Positions 55,046 to 63,358 of a stretch of 64,000 nt of DNA are shown here, piece by piece. The notes under the pieces were generated by a model. The model made no database searches, was not told the DNA's origin, and saw nothing but the letters and a program-made list of their open reading frames with translations. The stretch lies in assembly GCA_031426815.1 (NCBI GenBank), contig JASJPG010000100.1, positions 1 to 64,000 on the forward strand, given 5' to 3'. This DNA is from PFJX01 sp031426815. Lineage in GTDB: Bacteria; Pseudomonadota; Gammaproteobacteria; Burkholderiales; Thiobacillaceae. How positions within the stretch are numbered: position 1 is the stretch's first letter; the number at the start of each line of letters is the position of its first letter. Position numbers and translations under genes: made by a program.

Positions 55046-56333
55046 CCCGGCGCAGCGCGCGCAACTGCATCGTCTACGCTGGACCGCGTTCGTCGTGGTC
55101 GGCCTGGCCTTCGTGCTGTCGTTCTTCCACCGCTTCGCGCCGGCCGCCATTGCCAGCGATCTGCAGGCCGCATTCCAGATCCATTCCGCCGCGCTGGGCG
55201 GGTTGGCAGCGACTTATTTCTACGTCTACACACTGATGCAGATTCCCACCGGCGTCCTAGCCGACACGCTCGGCCCGCGCCGCATCGTCGCCGCCGGCGG
55301 CGTCGTGGCCGGCCTGGGGTCGCTGCTGTTCGGCCTGGCCGACACCTTCAGCCTTGCCACGCTCGGTCGCCTGCTGGTCGGCCTGGGCGTCTCGGTCACC
55401 TTCATCGCGCTGCTCAAACTCAACGCGGTCTGGTTCAACGAACGCCATTTCGGCACGCTGGCCGGCCTCACCATCCTGCTCGGCAATCTCGGCGCGGTGC
55501 TGGCCGCCTCGCCGCTAGCCTGGGTGTTGAGTTATGTCAGCTGGCGCGACGTCTTCGTCGTGGTCGGACTGCTCTCGCTGTGCCTGGCCTGGCTGGCCTG
55601 GTGGCTGGTACGCGACAACCCGACCCAGGTCGGCCTGCCCAGCCTGCGCGAACTCGACGGCAAAGCCGCGCATCCCGCCCATGACGGGCATTGGTACGAC
55701 GGCCTGCTGCAGGTCGCCGGCAACCGCGCCACCTGGCCCGGCTTCTTCGTCAATATCGGCATCTCCGGCACGCTGTTCGCCTTCGCCGGCCTCTGGGCCG
55801 TGCCCTTCCTGACCCAGGGCCATGGCTGGGATCGCACCGCCGCCACGGCGCATACCTCCATCTTGCTGGCCGCCTTCGCCGTCGGCGCGTTTTTCATCGG
55901 CACGCTATCGGATCGACTCGGCCGGCGCAAATCGGTGGTCGTCGTCGCGTGCGGGCTTTATGTCGCCTGTTGGTTGCCGTTGTTGCTCGGCTGGAAGTTG
56001 CAACCGGGCTGGAGCCACGCCCTGTTCTTTCTGATGGGACTGGGTGCCGCCGGCTTCACGCTGACCTGGGCCTGCGCCAAGGAAGTGAACCGCCACGCGC
56101 TGTCCGGCATGGCCACCAGCCTGGTCAATACCGGCGCCTTTCTGGGCGCGGCCATTCTGCAACCGCTGGTCGGCTGGGCGATCGACCGTGCCGCGGGTGG
56201 CGCCGGTCTGAAACTGGCCCTGGCGCATTACCAGATCGGCATCGCGGTGCTGTTCGGCTTCGCGCTGTTCGGTTGGCTGGCCAGCTTTTCTCTGCGCGAG
56301 ACTTACTGCCGCTACGTTTCAGACCCCGCTTAA
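55038..56333 (+). CDS. Major facilitator superfamily transporter
   Basis: 431 residues with twelve hydrophobic segments in two halves. MFS loop motif between helices 2 and 3 is GVLADTLGPRRIVAAG, and the equivalent in the second half is GTLSDRLGRRKSVVV. The opening helix contains SFFHRFAPAAIASDLQAAF, as in sugar-phosphate/nitrate-type MFS carriers. Substrate not predictable. Its overlap with the amidotransferase gene suggests a linked function, perhaps osmolyte or amino acid transport. Confidence 0.9.
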   Translation: MLSPAQRAQLHRLRWTAFVVVGLAFVLSFFHRFAPAAIASDLQAAFQIHSAALGGLAATYFYVYTLMQIPTGVLADTLGPRRIVAAGGVVAGLGSLLFGLADTFSLATLGRLLVGLGVSVTFIALLKLNAVWFNERHFGTLAGLTILLGNLGAVLAASPLAWVLSYVSWRDVFVVVGLLSLCLAWLAWWLVRDNPTQVGLPSLRELDGKAAHPAHDGHWYDGLLQVAGNRATWPGFFVNIGISGTLFAFAGLWAVPFLTQGHGWDRTAATAHTSILLAAFAVGAFFIGTLSDRLGRRKSVVVVACGLYVACWLPLLLGWKLQPGWSHALFFLMGLGAAGFTLTWACAKEVNRHALSGMATSLVNTGAFLGAAILQPLVGWAIDRAAGGAGLKLALAHYQIGIAVLFGFALFGWLASFSLRETYCRYVSDPA

Positions 56334-56371
56334 ACGCTTGAGCGTGCGAATAAACTTGGAGACCTCAGTTG

Positions 56372-56450
56372 GTCAGTGGCGACACCACTCGTAGGAGCGC
56401 CTTCCAAGGCGCGATTGTTCCGGATTTCGCGCCTTGGAAGGCGCTCCTAC
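56372..56450. repeat. Dispersed palindromic repeat, expanded copy
   Basis: Arms 56391-56413 and 56428-56450 are perfectly inverted 23-mers with a 14-base loop. The right arm is identical to 7812-7834. The preceding CAGTGGCGACACCACTCG at 56374-56391 matches the flank of the copy at 10988-11005. Hence three loci in this window carry the same element. Confidence 0.85.
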
Positions 56451-56495
56451 GACACCGGCAACTGCGGTTTCAAGTTTGAACAACAGGAGCAACCC

Positions 56496-56855
56496 ATGAG
56501 TGCTGAATTGGTGTGCTGGAAATGCGGCGCGAGTCTGCAAGCGATTCCGCTGCCCATCGGCCGTCGCGCCGAATGCCTGGCCTGCGGCGCCGAGCTGCAT
56601 GTCTGCCGTCTATGTCGCCACTATGACCCGCGCAAGGCGAAGCAATGCCGTGAACTGGCCGCGGATGAAGTCAAAAACAAGACGCGGGCTAATTTCTGCG
56701 AGTGGTTTCAGCCCAAGGCAGCGGCCTTCGCTGCCTCCATGGACAGCAGCGGCCCGGCGCGCGATACGCTCGACAGCCTGTTTAGCGGCAACGCCGCGCC
56801 CCAGCCTGAATCGGATGCCCTCAGCGACCTGGACAAACTGTTCGGCAAGAATTGA
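56496..56855 (+). CDS. Zinc-ribbon protein of unknown function
   Basis: 119 residues from ATG 56496 (MSAELVCWKCGASLQ). Three cysteine pairs: CWKC at 7-10, CLAC at about 28-31 and CRLC at about 37-40, with later single Cys in KQCREL and NFCEWF, suggest one or two zinc sites. The C-terminal half is acidic and polar, ending SDLDKLFGKN. Preceded by the palindromic repeat and followed by a convergent cytochrome gene 19 bases away. Role unknown. Confidence 0.82.
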   Translation: MSAELVCWKCGASLQAIPLPIGRRAECLACGAELHVCRLCRHYDPRKAKQCRELAADEVKNKTRANFCEWFQPKAAAFAASMDSSGPARDTLDSLFSGNAAPQPESDALSDLDKLFGKN

Positions 56856-56874
56856 GCCTTGAGGCAACCGCGTG

Positions 56875-57426
56875 CTACTGCGGCGGAATCCGGATTTCCC
56901 GTTCGCCGTAGCGCCCTTCGTTGGCTCGCGGATGGCAGGCCATGCAGTTGGCCAGGCTGCCGATTTTCTTGCGCTGCCAGATATAGCCCGGCACTTCGTC
57001 ATGCAGGAATTTGAAGTAGCCGGTCTGCGTGATCCGTTGCGGCGATAGATTGGCCGGAATGGCGGCGTTGATGCGGCGCATGCGCATGTTGGCCTGGCTG
57101 CCGTCGGCGGCGAGCAGTTCGAGCGCTTTCAGGATTTCCAGTTGCTGCGGCTCTTCCAGGCTGGCGTCGTCGCCGAAATGATTGCCCAACTCGGTCAGCA
57201 TCTTGCGCCACGAACGCGCCGGCAACATCCCGGGCGCATAGGCGGTGTGGCAACTGCCGCATTCGTTGACATAGGTTTTGCCGCTCGGCATCGGAAACAG
57301 GGCTTCGTCATCGGCGGGAGCCCGGCTGATCAATGTCGCGCCCGCCGCGATGGACAACACCAATGTGGCCAGATTTTTCCAGTTGATACCCCAGGACTTT
57401 TCCGCTTCCGGACTCATCTCGATCAC
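56875..57426 (-). CDS. Membrane-anchored diheme cytochrome c (DHC type)
   Basis: 183 residues from GTG 57426, which overlaps the SHP-like gene stop; ATG 57417 (MSPEAEKSWGINW) is the alternative. A membrane anchor lies at 17-34 (KNLATLVLSIAAGATLIS). Two heme sites: CGSCH at 56-60 and CMACH at 161-165. The YVNECGSCHTAYAPGMLPARSW region and the WQRKKIGSLANCMACH end are typical of DHC, the electron donor to SHP in Rhodobacter. In an operon with an SHP-like and a cytochrome b gene. Confidence 0.9.
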   Translation of the reverse strand: MIEMSPEAEKSWGINWKNLATLVLSIAAGATLISRAPADDEALFPMPSGKTYVNECGSCHTAYAPGMLPARSWRKMLTELGNHFGDDASLEEPQQLEILKALELLAADGSQANMRMRRINAAIPANLSPQRITQTGYFKFLHDEVPGYIWQRKKIGSLANCMACHPRANEGRYGEREIRIPPQ

Positions 57427-57806
57427 TTCACCGAAATCATGTAGGCGACGAAATCCGCCTTTTCCTGTGTGCTACAGGCTCGCGCAAGCACATCCTGACA
57501 GTTGCGCTTGAACCATTTCTCAACCTTGGCCGGATCGGTAAAGCGGTCCTTTTGTACGACCGGAGCAATCGGATCAATCACCTTGTTGGTCCTGGCATGT
57601 TGACCGGCCGTCTTGGGATCCGAGGTGTGGCATGCCGTGCAGGACTCAGCGGTCTTGCCGCTGCTGAACTTGCCGCGGAACAGCTTATCGCCGCGCGCAA
57701 TTGAAGCGGGTCCGGCTTGCGCCACCAGGCTATCCAGCACCTGTTGTTGCGTGTCGGCATGCGCTGAAGCAACCGCCAACAACAGCAACAAAACGAATTT
57801 GTTCAT
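57423..57806 (-). CDS. SHP-like (sphaeroides heme protein/DUF1924) cytochrome c
   Basis: 127 residues with a signal peptide (MNKFVLLLLLAVASAHA). One heme site CTACH (56-60). The WFKRNCQDVLARAC stretch gives Asn102 and cysteines 103 and 111, matching the unusual Asn axial ligand and neighbouring disulfide described for SHP. SHP binds oxygen and nitric oxide when reduced. Its start overlaps the cytochrome b gene stop. Confidence 0.88.
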   Translation of the reverse strand: MNKFVLLLLLAVASAHADTQQQVLDSLVAQAGPASIARGDKLFRGKFSSGKTAESCTACHTSDPKTAGQHARTNKVIDPIAPVVQKDRFTDPAKVEKWFKRNCQDVLARACSTQEKADFVAYMISVK

Positions 57807-58417
57807 TCCTTTTCCTTTCGATACTGAAAACCGCTGACCATGGCTTGCGCCATCGGCACGCCATGGCGCACCTCGTGCAGGATCAACGCAGCAACATGTA
57901 AAACGACAAAACCGATCACGAACTTTTCCAGTACATCGTGCGGCGACTTGAATAGCGCCTTCAACAACAGGTCGTGGCCCAGCCAGGCGGTCAGCGGGCC
58001 GCTACCCTGTTCGATTGCCGCCAGAGCCAGCCCGGTCAGCGCCATCGCCAGAACAATCAGGTAGAACGCCAGATACGCGGCAGAGGCGAGCGGGTGATGC
58101 CCGTAGCCGTCCGGTTCGACCAACCACTGGCGCGTGCGCAACGCCTGCCACCACGCCCGCCAGTGCCACATGGCGCCCAGACGCGCGGGGGTCGGGCCAT
58201 TCAGCCCCCAGGACAAGCGGGCAACCAGCCCCAGAGTCAGGGCGTAGCCGCTCCACAGGTGAAAACGCCAGAGCGCGCTTGCCTCTGGCGTGAACTCGAC
58301 CCATTCCGCGGCCTGTGCGCTGAGTATCAGCAACACGACAGCCAAGCCATTCCAGGCATGGATGCTACGCAGGATCGGGTCGAAGACCCTTTCCCGACTC
58401 AGCAGCATCGGGGTCAT
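57803..58417 (-). CDS. Cytochrome b561-type membrane protein
   Basis: 204 residues with four main hydrophobic segments. Heme-ligand histidines are visible in RSIHAWNGLAVVLL, RFHLWSGYALTLGL, and in the last helix VLHVAALILHEVRHG. The type (Ni-Fe hydrogenase/DHC-linked cytochrome b) commonly pairs with DHC and SHP. It would pass quinol electrons to the periplasmic cytochromes. Confidence 0.9.
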   Translation of the reverse strand: MTPMLLSRERVFDPILRSIHAWNGLAVVLLILSAQAAEWVEFTPEASALWRFHLWSGYALTLGLVARLSWGLNGPTPARLGAMWHWRAWWQALRTRQWLVEPDGYGHHPLASAAYLAFYLIVLAMALTGLALAAIEQGSGPLTAWLGHDLLLKALFKSPHDVLEKFVIGFVVLHVAALILHEVRHGVPMAQAMVSGFQYRKEKE

Positions 58418-58427
58418 GGCCGATCGG

Positions 58428-58841
58428 TTACCTGGCTACCGTGGGAAAAACCGGGAAAACGTAGGGTGCCGCGGCGGGCTGCGCGGTCTCATCGTCGTCC
58501 CCCTTGATCTTGATCAGCGACGACGTGAATGCCGGCTTGCCGAGCGACTGGTAATAAGCGGTGATGTCCTGGATATCCCTCTCGTTGAAGAACGCCGTGG
58601 CGACGGCCATCATCGGGTGCAGGATCTTGCCGGTCTTGTACTTCATGGTCTTGATCGCAAGCTTGTCGGCATTGCGGCCGCCCAGTTGCAGCGTGTAGAA
58701 AATGCCGGGGTAAACATCGCTGCCATGGCAGGCAATACAGGCAACGGCCTTTTGCTTGCCGACAACCGGGTCGCCGGCCAGAACCGGAGTGGAAATTGCC
58801 AGTGCCGCAACAGCGGACAAAGCCAGGGTCAAAGCTTTCAT
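58428..58841 (-). CDS. Exported monoheme cytochrome c
   Basis: 137 residues from ATG 58841 with a signal peptide (ALTLALSAVAALAISTPVLA). The heme site CIACH is at 35-39; HPMMAVATAF holds the likely Met ligand, and DIQDITAYYQSLG is the typical class I cytochrome C-terminal helix. A disordered acidic and Pro/Ala tail follows. Ten bases upstream of the cytochrome b gene, so it is the first gene of the four-gene cytochrome unit. Confidence 0.92.
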   Translation of the reverse strand: MKALTLALSAVAALAISTPVLAGDPVVGKQKAVACIACHGSDVYPGIFYTLQLGGRNADKLAIKTMKYKTGKILHPMMAVATAFFNERDIQDITAYYQSLGKPAFTSSLIKIKGDDDETAQPAAAPYVFPVFPTVAR

Positions 58842-59019
58842 GAAACGCTCCTGATAGATAGAAATGTACAAAGACAAATAGCGGTTAAATTCAATCAAGA
58901 TGATGTTCTAATTTTCTAATACTGTCAATTTACACAATTAAATCATGTAGATAGCGCATCAAAGGCATAGCCGGACGGCTGCAATTCTGCGTAAAAAATA
59001 TGCGCTCGGATGCATCGGG

Positions 59020-60465
59020 TCAAATCGACATGCATAGATATTTTGTCTCCAGATAGGCCTCAATACCTTCCGCGCCCCCTTCGCGACCAAGACCGGATTG
59101 CTTGACGCCGCCGAACGGCGCGACTTCAGTCGAAATGACGCCAGCATTGATCCCGACCATTCCGTATTCCAGCGCCTCGGCAACCCTCCAGATACGCGCC
59201 AGATCACTCGTATAGAAATAGGCCGCGAGGCCGTATTCGGTGTCGTTGGCGAGCCGGATCGCTTCCGCTTCGGTTGCGAAGCGGATCACCGGCGCGACCG
59301 GCCCGAACGTCTCGGCACGGCAAACCTGCATGTCGGCGCTGACATTGGCCAGCACGGTGGGCTGGAAAAAACCGCCGCCCAGCGCATGGCGCGCTCCGCC
59401 GCAAGCGACCCGCGCACCCTGCGCCAGCGCATCGCGAATCTGGCGTTCGACCTTTTCCAGCGCCGCCGCATCGACCAGCGGACCCTGCTCGACGCCCGCA
59501 TCGAGTCCGTTGCCGACGCTGAGGCGATTGACCTCAATCACCAGTTTTTCGACGAAGGCATCATGGATACCGGCTTGCACCAGCAGGCGATTGGCGCACA
59601 CGCAAGTCTGGCCGGCATTGCGGTATTTTGAGGCCAGCGCCCCCGCCACCGCCGCATCCAGATCGGCGTCGTCGAACACGATGAACGGCGCATTACCGCC
59701 CAGTTCCAGCGAAACGCTTTTCAGCGTATCGGCACAGGCCGCCATCAAACGCTTACCGGTCTCGGTCGAACCGGTAAAGGAAAGTTTGCGCACGCGCGGG
59801 TCGCCGGTGAATTCCTGTCCAATCGTGGCGGCATCGCCGGTCAGCACATTCAACACGCCGGCCGGTACACCGGCCTGTTCGGCCAGATAGGCCAACGCCA
59901 GCGCGGTGAATGGCGTCTTCGAGGCCGGTTTGGCCAGCACCGTACAGCCCGCCGCCAACGCGGCACCGGCCTTGCGCGTCAACATGGCGGCGGGGAAGTT
60001 CCACGGCGTGATCAGCGCGGCGACACCGATCGGCTGCTTCAACGTAACGATGCGCCGGCCCGGCCAGGGCGAAGGAATCACGTCGCCGTAAACGCGCTTG
60101 GCCTCCTCGCCGAACCACTCCAGAAAACCGGCGGCATAGATGACTTCGCCGCGCGCCTCGGCCAGCGGCTTGCCTTGCTCCAGCGTGATGATGCGGGCCA
60201 GATCGTCGGCATGTTGCAGCACCAGATCGTGCCAGCGCCGCAGCATGCCGGCGCGTTCCTTCGCCAGCAGCCCACGCCAGGCCGGCAAGGCGGCATCGGC
60301 GGCGACAATGGCCTGACGCACGGCAGCGCGGTCCAGCCTGGGCACGCTGCCCAACGTCTCGCCGGTGGCCGGATTGATCACCGGCAAGACAGCGTCCGCC
60401 GCAATCCAGTCGCCATTCACATAGGCGCTTTGGCGAAACAAAGCGGGGTGCTTCAGCTGTTTCAT
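59020..60465 (-). CDS. gabD: Succinate-semialdehyde dehydrogenase (GabD-type aldehyde dehydrogenase)
   Basis: 481 residues. Catalytic Cys in NAGQTCVCANRLLVQ and Glu in VSLELGGNAPFIVF; NAD(P)-binding FTGSTETGKRLMA. The FAVISTEVAPFGGVKQSG-type ending (here GVISTEVAPFGGVKQSGLGR) and 'YVNGDWIAAD' start are those of GabD. It oxidises succinate semialdehyde or a related semialdehyde to the acid. Overlaps the upstream gene by four bases. Confidence 0.9.
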   Translation of the reverse strand: MKQLKHPALFRQSAYVNGDWIAADAVLPVINPATGETLGSVPRLDRAAVRQAIVAADAALPAWRGLLAKERAGMLRRWHDLVLQHADDLARIITLEQGKPLAEARGEVIYAAGFLEWFGEEAKRVYGDVIPSPWPGRRIVTLKQPIGVAALITPWNFPAAMLTRKAGAALAAGCTVLAKPASKTPFTALALAYLAEQAGVPAGVLNVLTGDAATIGQEFTGDPRVRKLSFTGSTETGKRLMAACADTLKSVSLELGGNAPFIVFDDADLDAAVAGALASKYRNAGQTCVCANRLLVQAGIHDAFVEKLVIEVNRLSVGNGLDAGVEQGPLVDAAALEKVERQIRDALAQGARVACGGARHALGGGFFQPTVLANVSADMQVCRAETFGPVAPVIRFATEAEAIRLANDTEYGLAAYFYTSDLARIWRVAEALEYGMVGINAGVISTEVAPFGGVKQSGLGREGGAEGIEAYLETKYLCMSI

Positions 60466-61109
60466 TCTTCACCTCGCAGCACAAGCAGACTTTCGGCGGC
60501 GATTTCCCTGACATCGGCGTCCACGTCGAGCAGACAGGCCTGCAACCAGGGCACGGCGGCGTCAGACTGCGCGAGGCTCAACAGGTGGCAGGCATCGGCG
60601 CGCACACGGGCGTCGGCATGGCGCGTCAACGCGCCCAGGTCGGTCGCCAAAGCCTGCAATTCGACGCGTCCGGCGTATTCCTCGAACACCACGCCGACGC
60701 CCAGTTTCACATTCAGGCTGGCCTCGGGATTGGCGACGATGGGAAGCAGTGCCGTCAAACGACTGGAATCGGCTTCGATCAGCGTCAGTACTTGTGTCAG
60801 GCCGCCTTGCTTGAGCAGATCGTGGAACGCGTCGCGCATCCCATCCGAAGAAGCCGCGCGCCGCGCCCAGACCTCCAGTTCGGCTTCGCTTCTGGCACCG
60901 GACAATTCGAACGGGCCGATCCGCAGCCAGGGCACCGAGCGTATCCCCAACGCCTGCGCGGCTTCCGGGCGGAGTTCGAGATTGACCGCTTCCAGCCGGC
61001 CGATCAGGCCGCGCTTCAGCAGTTCGGACAATCCGGCCAGCACGACCGGGCAATGCGGACACTGGCTGGAGAGGAACAGCAACGCATCGGGCGCTTCAGT
61101 GGCATTCAT
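60462..61109 (-). CDS. Thioredoxin-like (CPHC) protein with C-terminal HEAT repeats
   Basis: 215 residues, no signal peptide. Residues 1-90 look like a small thioredoxin/glutaredoxin domain: LLFLSSQCPHCPVVLAGLSELL has a CPHC site, followed by AVNLELRPEAAQALGIRSVPWL with the cis-Pro. Residues ~120-215 are helical repeats (LTRHADARVRADACHLLSLA, LDVDADVREIAAESLLVL) of HEAT type. An uncommon combination. Translationally coupled to gabD. Function unknown. Confidence 0.82.
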   Translation of the reverse strand: MNATEAPDALLFLSSQCPHCPVVLAGLSELLKRGLIGRLEAVNLELRPEAAQALGIRSVPWLRIGPFELSGARSEAELEVWARRAASSDGMRDAFHDLLKQGGLTQVLTLIEADSSRLTALLPIVANPEASLNVKLGVGVVFEEYAGRVELQALATDLGALTRHADARVRADACHLLSLAQSDAAVPWLQACLLDVDADVREIAAESLLVLRGEE

Positions 61110-61177
61110 GGCTGGTGCGAATGGAACGGGATCGTTAGGCTAGCGCATCAACCGCTCACCTTGGAAGGAATGCCCGC

Positions 61178-62260
61178 ATGTCCGCTGTCGATCTGTTCAG
61201 CCCGCTGCAGCTTGGCCCGCTCACGTTGAAAAACCGCATGGTGATGGCGCCATTGACGCGCAATCGCTCCACGCCCGAAGGCATCCCGCATGCGCTCAAT
61301 GTCGAGTACTACCGGCAGCGTGCCGGCGCCGGACTGATCCTGACGGAAGCGACCTGCATCGCGCCCGAAGCGGTGGGTTATCCGCTCACGCCCGGCATCT
61401 GGAACAGCGCCCAGGCGGCCGGCTGGAAAGCCGTGACGGCAGCGGTACACGAGGCCGGCGGCAAGATTTTCTGCCAACTTTGGCACGTCGGCCGCATTTC
61501 GCACCCCGACCTGCAACCCGGCGGCCAATTGCCGGTCGCGCCCTCCGCGATCAAGCCGGCCGGCGACGCCATCACGCTGCAAGGGCCGCAACCTTTCGTC
61601 ACGCCGCGCGCGCTGGCCATCGAAGAACTGCCCGGCATCGTCGCGGCCTATCGCAATGCAACCCATCTTGCCCTGGAAGCCGGCTTCGACGGCGTCGAAG
61701 TGCATGCCGCCAACGGTTATCTGCTCGACGAATTCCTGCGCGACGGCAGCAACCAGCGCCAGGATGCCTACGGCGGCAGCATCGACAACCGCGCGCGCCT
61801 GTTGCTGGAAGTCGTCGACGCCGTATGCGAGGTCTGCGCCGCGAATCGGGTCGGCGTGCGCCTGTCACCGGTGCAACCGTTCAACGACATGCGCGACAGC
61901 GATCCTGCCGCCACCTTTAGCCGCGTCGTCGAACTGCTCAATGCGTTCGATCTGGCCTATCTGCATGTCACCGAATTGGGCCGCGATGCGCCCGGTGCCG
62001 CCGGTCCGTTCTTCGAACCGCTCGACCTGCGCGCACGCTGGCACGGCATCTACATGACCAACGCCGGCTACGACAAGACGCGGGCCAACGCGGTGTTGCA
62101 GGCCGGCCAGGCCGATCTGGTCGCGTTCGGCGTGCCGTTCATCGCCAACCCGGACCTGCCCGAACGCTATCGACACGATGCCTCGCTCAACCCGCCCGAC
62201 GTGTCCACCTTCTACGGCGGCGCGGAAAAGGGCTATACCGACTACCCCTGCCTGGCCTGA
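61178..62260 (+). CDS. Old yellow enzyme family alkene reductase (NemA-like)
   Basis: 360 residues. FMN-dependent NADH:flavin oxidoreductase that reduces activated alkenes or nitro compounds. Signatures: LKNRMVMAPLTRNRS, CQLWHVGRISHP, VEVHAANGYLLDEFLRDGSN with the substrate-binding His/Asn pair, YGGSIDNRARLLLEVVDAV and DLVAFGVPFIANPDLPER. Divergent from the CPHC/HEAT gene. Confidence 0.93.
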   Translation: MSAVDLFSPLQLGPLTLKNRMVMAPLTRNRSTPEGIPHALNVEYYRQRAGAGLILTEATCIAPEAVGYPLTPGIWNSAQAAGWKAVTAAVHEAGGKIFCQLWHVGRISHPDLQPGGQLPVAPSAIKPAGDAITLQGPQPFVTPRALAIEELPGIVAAYRNATHLALEAGFDGVEVHAANGYLLDEFLRDGSNQRQDAYGGSIDNRARLLLEVVDAVCEVCAANRVGVRLSPVQPFNDMRDSDPAATFSRVVELLNAFDLAYLHVTELGRDAPGAAGPFFEPLDLRARWHGIYMTNAGYDKTRANAVLQAGQADLVAFGVPFIANPDLPERYRHDASLNPPDVSTFYGGAEKGYTDYPCLA

Positions 62261-62264
62261 ACCG

Positions 62265-62900
62265 ATGCGCTTCGAAATCATCCCGGTCACTCCCTACCAA
62301 CAGAATTGCTCGCTGATCTGGTGCGAAACCACAGGCAGCGCCGCTTTGATCGACCCGGGCGGCGATGTCGATCAGCTTCTCGCGGCGGTCGCGCAAGCCG
62401 GCGTCAAGCTGGAAAAACTGCTACTGACACATGGCCATCTCGATCACGTCGGTGGCGCGGTGGAACTGGCTCGCAGACTTGAACTCCCGATCTACGGCCC
62501 GCAGGAAGCCGACGCCTTCTGGCTGGACATGCTGCCCGAGCAGGCGCGCATGTTCGGCTTTCCGCATATCGAGGTTTTTCGCCCCGACCATTGGCTGCAC
62601 GATGGCGAGGTGGTCGAACTGGGGGAATTGCGCCTGGACGTCATCCACTGTCCCGGCCACACGCCCGGCCACGTGGTGTTGTTCGAGCCTGCCAGCCGGC
62701 ATGCCTTCGTCGGCGATGTGCTGTTTCGCGGCAGCATCGGCCGTACCGACTTTCCCCAGGGCAATCATGCCGACCTGATCGCATCGATCCGGAACAAGCT
62801 GTTTCCGCTCGGCGACGACGTCAACTTTGTGCCTGGGCACGGTCCGATGAGCACCTTCGGGCGCGAACGACGCAGCAACCCCTACGTTCAGAGTTCCTGA
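62265..62900 (+). CDS. MBL-fold metallo-hydrolase (glyoxalase II-like)
   Basis: 211 residues from ATG 62265 (MRFEIIPVTPYQQNC), four bases after the previous stop. Zinc motif THGHLDHVGG, then HCPGHTPGHVVLFE, VGDVLFRGSIGRTD and the final VPGHGP. Family members hydrolyse thioesters such as hydroxyacylglutathione. The PYQQNCSLI opening is frequent in this YcbL-like subgroup. Confidence 0.92.
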   Translation: MRFEIIPVTPYQQNCSLIWCETTGSAALIDPGGDVDQLLAAVAQAGVKLEKLLLTHGHLDHVGGAVELARRLELPIYGPQEADAFWLDMLPEQARMFGFPHIEVFRPDHWLHDGEVVELGELRLDVIHCPGHTPGHVVLFEPASRHAFVGDVLFRGSIGRTDFPQGNHADLIASIRNKLFPLGDDVNFVPGHGPMSTFGRERRSNPYVQSS

Positions 62901-62941
62901 TCCCCCGTAGGATGGTGAAGGCGTGAGCTGAGTCCAGGCGT

Positions 62942-62966
62942 AAAAAAGCCGGACCTGAGTCCGGCT
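62942..62966 (-). terminator. Terminator after soxZ
   Basis: Arms AAGCCGGAC (62946-62954) and GTCCGGCT (62959-62966) with loop CTGA; on the minus strand the hairpin is followed by TTTTTT. It lies 24 bases past the soxZ stop. Confidence 0.85.
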
Positions 62967-62989
62967 CTTTGTTTCAAGCGTGAGCTTGA

Positions 62990-63304
62990 TCAGCCGATGG
63001 TAGCTTCGGCGGAGTTCTTGTCACCCTTGTTGTCCATCCAGGACACGGCGACCTTGTCGCCAGCCTTGGCGCCCTTGACCTTGAACGCCAGGTAGGGGTT
63101 CTTGGAAATGCCGCCGCCCCACTGCGCATCCAGCACCATCTTGCCGTTCACCGTGGCGGTGACGTTGGTGATGTGGTGCGCGGGAATCAGCGCGCCGGTC
63201 TTGGCATCTTTGCGCAAGCCGGTTTCCATCGGGTGGTTCATCAGGCACTTCACGTCGGCGGTATCGCCGGACATCGAGGCGCGGATCTTCATCGGTTCTG
63301 CCAT
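62990..63304 (-). CDS. soxZ: Thiosulfate oxidation carrier complex subunit SoxZ
   Basis: 104 residues, immunoglobulin-like fold. Features: KIRASMSGDTADVKCLMNHPM-type opening with METGLRKDAKTG, the IPAHHITNVTATVNGK strand and WGGGISKNPYLAFKVKG. No signal peptide: SoxZ is carried out with SoxY through Tat. It pairs with SoxY, which presents the sulfur-bearing cysteine. 54 bases after soxY. Confidence 0.96.
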   Translation of the reverse strand: MAEPMKIRASMSGDTADVKCLMNHPMETGLRKDAKTGALIPAHHITNVTATVNGKMVLDAQWGGGISKNPYLAFKVKGAKAGDKVAVSWMDNKGDKNSAEATIG

Positions 63305-63358
63305 TTTGTTGCTCCTATCTCTTGTTCGGGTTTGATCGGAAAAGTCGAAGGGACTGAC

